Part shown: positions 60,533 to 64,000 of the stretch, in pieces
Position numbering within the stretch: the stretch's first letter is position 1
How the letters are laid out: each line of letters opens with the position of its first letter
Origin: JAMHWF01 sp048500255
GTDB lineage: Bacteria > Pseudomonadota > Gammaproteobacteria > Burkholderiales > Burkholderiaceae_C
Reading direction: 5' to 3'
Length of the DNA stretch: 64,000 nucleotides
Assembly: GCA_048500255.1 (NCBI GenBank)
Contig: JASNYH010000002.1
Coordinates: 682,001 to 746,000, forward strand
The notes under the pieces: model-generated
Seen by the model: only the letters and a program-made list of their open reading frames with translations
The model's database searches: none
Told to the model about the DNA's origin: nothing
Translations under genes and position numbers: made by a program

Positions 60533-61256
60533 GTCGTGACCGATACGCGCCGAACAGCCGCGATACGGCCTGCCTGTGATGCAGGTAGCCCGATTGGAGC
60601 CTGCGCTGCCATGTCGCGGAACGGGTTCCGATGATCGTTGCGGCAACGGCGTCGTGGCCGGTGCGCCTCGCCTCGGCGCCGTGCGGTACGAGGTCGCCGA
60701 GCGCGTTGATGATGAGCTCGGTCGCTGACTCGTCGTCGTCGACGATCGTCGCGCAGGACGCACTCACGCAGTAGCGCGCATGGCGCTTGAGCAGCCAGCC
60801 GCGCGCCAAGGTTCGGGCGTGCAGATGCGCCAGATCGACGCGCGACGCGACGCAGTCGGCAGACGTCAGAGCCACCACGATCTCGGCCGGCCGCGACGCG
60901 GGCGGCTCGATCGCGATCGGCGGCAGCCGCGCGAGCAACGCCGCATCGTCGGCGTCGAGGGCGATCTCCCACTCCTGTGCGAGCGTGGCGAACGTCCGCT
61001 GGTGCGTCGACGGCATCGAATCCAGCGCGGCTCGCGTGATGGCCAGATCGATCGTGTCGGGCACCGGGCCGACAAAGTGCTCGTCGAGGCGCAAGCGCAG
61101 TTCGCCAGCTGCGGCATCGCGAAATAGCGCGTCACCGCACGACAGCATGTCGTAGAGCACGGCCCAGCAGGCGACCTTGGCCCGTCGATCGGGATCGATG
61201 GTGGCGGCCGATGTGGCGTCGCCGAGAGAGCGGGCGAGGATGTGTGAACCGCGCAT
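60522..61256 (-). CDS. Unknown protein in the defence-like island
   Basis: This 244-residue protein is not recognised. It is rich in helices, with RAKVACWAVLYDMLSCGDALFRDAAAG near the start, LRLRLDEHFVGPVPDTIDLAITRAAL and a late RTGHDAVAATIIGTRSATWQRRL. There is no membrane segment or signal peptide. ATG 61256 is the first start. It is convergent with the helicase and has the same lower G+C, so it may be the third component of the island. Function cannot be assigned. Confidence 0.6.
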   Translation of the reverse strand: MRGSHILARSLGDATSAATIDPDRRAKVACWAVLYDMLSCGDALFRDAAAGELRLRLDEHFVGPVPDTIDLAITRAALDSMPSTHQRTFATLAQEWEIALDADDAALLARLPPIAIEPPASRPAEIVVALTSADCVASRVDLAHLHARTLARGWLLKRHARYCVSASCATIVDDDESATELIINALGDLVPHGAEARRTGHDAVAATIIGTRSATWQRRLQSGYLHHRQAVSRLFGAYRSRHAT

Positions 61257-61392
61257 GGTGTTCGGTGCCTCCTGTCGTCGACCGTGGGCTGCTTCGAACC
61301 CCTGCAGCCGAGTTCACAGCCAGCATATGCCGGGCCGCTGCGCGTCGCTTTGCTATCGTGCGCCGTCGCCACACCTCGAAGAGGCCCTCGCC
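61257..61392. other. Intergenic gap at the right island edge
   Basis: This 136-bp gap lies between the divergent unknown gene and the VIT-family gene. It contains a GGTTCGAA-like string on the minus strand but no complete tRNA or att repeat that I can support. G+C rises again to its right. Confidence 0.35.
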
Positions 61393-62100
61393 TTGGTCTC
61401 CCCCCACAGCCGCCACCCCGAACGCCACCGCTACGACCGCATCGGCTGGCTGCGCGCGGCCGTGCTTGGCGCCAACGACGGCATCGTGTCGACGGCGAGT
61501 CTGATCATCGGCGTGGCCGCCGCCGCGGCGAGCCCGTCCGCGGTGCTCGTCGCCGGCACGGCCGGGCTGGTGGCCGGCGCGATGTCGATGGCGGCCGGCG
61601 AGTACGTCTCGGTCTCGTCGCAGTCCGACACGGAGCAGGCCGACCTGGCGCGCGAGCGCGCCGAACTGCACGAGGACCCGGCTGCCGAGGAGCGCGAGCT
61701 GGCGACGATCTATCGCGCGCGCGGCCTCGATCCCGAGCTGGCGCGCCAGGTCGCGGCGCAGCTGTCGGCGCACGACGCGCTCGGCGCGCATGCGCGCGAC
61801 GAGCTGGGGCTGAGCGACGAACTCGCGGCGCGGCCGCTGCAGGCGGCGTGGACGTCGGGCGCGAGCTTCGCCATCGGCGCGGCGTTGCCGCTGGCGGTGG
61901 CCGCGCTCGCGCCGCCGCGCGTGCTCGGCGTCGCCGTGGCGGCGACGTCGCTCGTCTTCCTCGCGCTGCTCGGCGCGCTGGCCGCGCGCACCGGCGGCGC
62001 ACCGCTCGTCACTGGCGCCGCGCGCGTCACGTTCTGGGGCGCGCTGGCGATGGCCGCCACGGCGGGCGTGGGGGCGCTGTTCGGCACGACGGCGGGCTGA
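61393..62100 (+). CDS. VIT1/CCC1-family membrane transporter
   Basis: This 235-residue protein has WLRAAVLGANDGIVSTASLIIGVAAA and AGLVAGAMSMAAGEYVSVSSQSDTEQADLARE, the signature of VIT1/CCC1 iron/manganese transporters. A hydrophilic metal-binding-type loop separates them from three C-terminal helices. It would export or sequester Fe2+/Mn2+. The start is uncertain: TTG 61393 gives the family length; an ATG at 61327 would add 22 unsupported residues. Family assignment is firm. Confidence 0.83.
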   Translation: MVSPHSRHPERHRYDRIGWLRAAVLGANDGIVSTASLIIGVAAAAASPSAVLVAGTAGLVAGAMSMAAGEYVSVSSQSDTEQADLARERAELHEDPAAEERELATIYRARGLDPELARQVAAQLSAHDALGAHARDELGLSDELAARPLQAAWTSGASFAIGAALPLAVAALAPPRVLGVAVAATSLVFLALLGALAARTGGAPLVTGAARVTFWGALAMAATAGVGALFGTTAG

Positions 62101-62113
62101 CACACTGCGACGC

Positions 62114-62950
62114 ATGACGTCGCCGCCGCTGCCTTCGCTTGCCGTCGTCGATGGCGCTGCCGTCGATGCGCGCGGCATCGCCACGGTGCGCTTCTACGCC
62201 GAGCTCGAAGAGCTGCTCGCGCCCCGCCACCGCGGCCGGCCGGTGGCGTGCGAGACCTCGGCCACGCGCAGCGTCAAGCACTGCATCGAGTCGCTCGGCG
62301 TGCCGCACACCGAGGTGGGGCTGCTGCTCGTCGACGGCGCGCCACAGGGATTCGACTATCGGCCGGTGGAGGGCGACCGCATCGGCGTCTTTCCGACGTT
62401 TCGCCGCATCGACGGCGTCGACGAGCTGGCGCCCGGCGCGCCGCTCGCCGCGCCGGGCGGCGACGCGCCGACCTTCATCGCCGACGCGCAGCTCGGGCGG
62501 CTGGCGCGCTGGCTGCGCTTCGCCGGCTACGACACGCGCTGGCGCAACGCCTGGCGCGACGCCGATCTCGTCGCGCTGGCCGCCGACGAGGGCCGCATCG
62601 TGCTGTCGCGCGATCGCGACCTGCTGATGCACCGCGACGTCGAGGCCGGCTGCTACGTGCGCGACGACGATCCGCTGCGCCAGCTCGCCGACATCGCGTC
62701 GCGGCTGAGGCTCGACCTCGCTGTCAGCATGCAGCGGCCGGCGCGCTGCACTGTCTGCAACGGCACGCTCGCCGCCGCGACGGCCGCCGAAGTCGCCCCG
62801 TGCCTGCCGACGCGCGCCGCGCTCGAGTTCGACGCCTGGTGGCGCTGCACCGGATGCGCGCGCATTTACTGGCGCGGCTCGCACTGGCGGCGGCTGCGCG
62901 CGGCGCTCGATGGCGTGGCGGCCGGGCTGGCGGCTCGCAACGCCGGCTGA
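62114..62950 (+). CDS. Mut7-C RNase domain protein with ubiquitin-like N-terminus
   Basis: This 278-residue protein begins with a Mut7-C ubiquitin-like domain (FYAELEELLAPRHRGR, SVKHCIESLGVPHTEVGLLLVDG). It continues with Mut7-C, a PIN-like RNase fold (FIADAQLGRLARWLRFAGYDTRW, DADLVALAADEGRIVLSRDRDLL). A zinc ribbon follows (CTVCNGTL, CTGCARIYWRGSHW). The role is not established; RNA or tRNA-fragment cleavage is suggested by the PIN-like fold. It starts 14 bp after the transporter gene. Confidence 0.85.
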   Translation: MTSPPLPSLAVVDGAAVDARGIATVRFYAELEELLAPRHRGRPVACETSATRSVKHCIESLGVPHTEVGLLLVDGAPQGFDYRPVEGDRIGVFPTFRRIDGVDELAPGAPLAAPGGDAPTFIADAQLGRLARWLRFAGYDTRWRNAWRDADLVALAADEGRIVLSRDRDLLMHRDVEAGCYVRDDDPLRQLADIASRLRLDLAVSMQRPARCTVCNGTLAAATAAEVAPCLPTRAALEFDAWWRCTGCARIYWRGSHWRRLRAALDGVAAGLAARNAG

Positions 62951-62960
62951 GCGGGCGTCT

Positions 62961-63899
62961 TCAGCCGGCCGCCGCGAAGAACGGCACCACCCGCTGCAGC
63001 AGCGCCTCCGGCGCCTCTTCGGGGATGTAGTGCCCGCAGGGCAGCGCCTCGCCGCGCACGTCGTCGGCGACGCGCTTCCATTCGTCGAGCGGGCGGAAGC
63101 AGCGCTCGACGATGCCGCGCGCGCCCCACAGCACGAGCAGCGGCATCGCGAGGCGCCGGCCGGCGCTGCGGTCGGCGCGATCGTGGTCGAGGTCGATCGT
63201 CGCGGCGGCGCGGTAGTCCTCGCACAGCGCATGCGCCGCGCCGGGCAGCGCGAGGCAGCGCTCGTATTCGGCGAGCGCGCGGGGATCGAAGGGCGCCAGG
63301 CCGGCGTCGCGCGAGCCCATCGTGCTGCGGATGTAGCCGGCCGGGTCGGCCTCGATCAGCCGCTCGGGCAGCGGTGCGCGCTGGATCAGGAAGAACCAGT
63401 GCCAGTAGGCGCGCGCGAAGGCCTCGTTCGTCTGCTCGTACATCGCCAGCGTCGGCGCGATGTCGAGCAGCACGAGCCGCTGCACGACCTGCGGGTGGTC
63501 GGCGGCGAGGCGGTGCGCGACGCGCGCGCCGCGGTCGTGCGCCAGCACGTCGAAGCGCGGGTGGCCGAGCGCCGCCATCACGCCGAGCTGGTCGCGCGCC
63601 ATCGCGCGCTTGGCGTACCTGGCGTGGTCGGGATCGCCCGGCGGCTTGGAGGCGTCGCCGTAGCCGCGCAGGTCGGTCGCGACGACGGTGTGCTGCGTAG
63701 CCAGCGCCGGCGCGACGCGGTGCCAGATGGCGTGCGTCTGCGGATGGCCGTGCAGCAGCAGCAGCGGCGGCCCCGAGCCGCCGACGACGCACGGGATCTC
63801 GACGCCGTCGCCGACGTCGATGCGGCGCGACGCGAAGCCGGGGAACAGCTGCGCATCGGCGGCGGCGCCGGGCAGGTCGGACGGCGGCGGGGTCGTCAT
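62961..63899 (-). CDS. Alpha/beta hydrolase, haloacetate dehalogenase family
   Basis: This 312-residue alpha/beta hydrolase has LLLLHGHPQTHAIWH (oxyanion region), TDLRGYGDASKPPGDPDH and the nucleophile elbow AHDRGARVAHRLAADHP with Asp as nucleophile. LLVLWGARGIVERCF and the catalytic His in ALPCGHYIPEEAPE complete the triad. The HDRG elbow and RGYG motif match fluoroacetate dehalogenase relatives. Start ATG 63899 is chosen over 63908. It converges with the Mut7-C gene. Confidence 0.8.
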   Translation of the reverse strand: MTTPPPSDLPGAAADAQLFPGFASRRIDVGDGVEIPCVVGGSGPPLLLLHGHPQTHAIWHRVAPALATQHTVVATDLRGYGDASKPPGDPDHARYAKRAMARDQLGVMAALGHPRFDVLAHDRGARVAHRLAADHPQVVQRLVLLDIAPTLAMYEQTNEAFARAYWHWFFLIQRAPLPERLIEADPAGYIRSTMGSRDAGLAPFDPRALAEYERCLALPGAAHALCEDYRAAATIDLDHDRADRSAGRRLAMPLLVLWGARGIVERCFRPLDEWKRVADDVRGEALPCGHYIPEEAPEALLQRVVPFFAAAG

Positions 63900-63924
63900 G
63901 CGCCGCATGGTAGCGGCGCTGCGG

Positions 63925-64000
63925 TCAGTCGGCGTAGCCTGCGTCGCTGCGGTCGAGCCGGCGCCGCAGCGCCGGCCAGGCGAGCGCGCCGCCGCCCTTG
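63925..64000 (-). CDS. C-terminal fragment of a protein cut by the window edge
   Basis: A minus-strand frame from the window edge to a stop at 63925 reads KGGGALAWPALRRRLDRSD then AGYAD. It looks like a plausible protein C-terminus and starts 17 bp upstream of the dehalogenase-family gene. Too short to identify. Confidence 0.35.
   Translation of the reverse strand, partial: KGGGALAWPALRRRLDRSDAGYAD

Noticed and set aside
61285..61330. tRNA-like GGTTCGAA string and possible att site at the island edge
   Set aside because: Flanking arms do not pair as a T-stem and no matching repeat was found at the other edge near 56 kb.

Overview
This is high-G+C DNA (roughly 70% by eye) with dense, ATGA-overlapping operons. 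The content points to a facultatively anaerobic, probably denitrifying betaproteobacterium of the Thauera/Azoarcus/Burkholderiales type. The genus is inferred from gene content only.

Layout. (1) 1-12.5 kb is an anaerobiosis and nitrosative-stress block: a truncated membrane protein, a DNR-like Crp/Fnr regulator, a cytochrome c, a class III ribonucleotide reductase whose glycyl-radical domain is a separate gene, then hemerythrin, tandem GNAT, DUF59 and NnrS-like genes. Remnants, a Cache protein, an acyltransferase and TrpB2 follow. (2) 12.5-19.7 kb (minus strand) is the Thauera-type benzoyl-CoA operon oah-dch-bcrCBAD-fdx plus a small unknown gene. No had is present. (3) 19.9-27.5 kb (plus strand) carries korAB (2-oxoglutarate:ferredoxin oxidoreductase), a ferritin-like protein, and a phenylglyoxylate:acceptor oxidoreductase of the Pad type with a fused FAD/ferredoxin subunit. 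(4) 27.5-31.4 kb carries a DUF2249 protein, the O2-independent ubiquinone genes ubiU-ubiV-ubiT, and a GNAT-Rrf2 pair. (5) 31.5-43.8 kb carries a thioesterase, phenylacetyl-CoA oxidation (padBCD), phenylacetate-CoA ligase (padJ), 4-hydroxybenzoyl-CoA reductase (hcrCAB) and a fused NfnAB-like transhydrogenase. (6) 43.8-52.6 kb carries a rubrerythrin/aryl-CoA-ligase fusion, beta-oxidation-type genes, a second ferritin-like protein, a thioesterase, an acyl-CoA dehydrogenase, DUF2249, a membrane protein and a small helical protein. (7) 52.8-56 kb carries an SDR and an orphan xanthine-dehydrogenase-family large subunit. (8) 56-61.3 kb is a visibly lower-G+C insert: a broken gene, a membrane Mrr-like nuclease, a PLD-helicase-DUF3427 protein and an unknown gene. 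(9) 61.4-64 kb carries VIT-family, Mut7-C and dehalogenase-family genes.

How it fits together. Phenylacetate would be activated (PadJ), alpha-oxidised (PadBCD) and decarboxylated to benzoyl-CoA (PadEHGI). 4-Hydroxybenzoyl-CoA is dehydroxylated by HcrABC. BcrABCD reduces benzoyl-CoA with ferredoxin recharged by KorAB and possibly the Nfn fusion, and Dch and Oah continue the pathway. Three ferritin-like domains may protect these oxygen-labile enzymes.

Regulation. Four copies of a 24-bp palindrome (consensus half TACCRGAWT, 6-bp spacer) and five FNR-like boxes lie in the main divergent promoter regions. A Cys-free Rrf2 protein and a DNR-like regulator encoded here are the natural candidates to bind them. 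The most novel-looking items are the rubrerythrin-CoA ligase fusion, the split NrdD and this two-motif promoter code.
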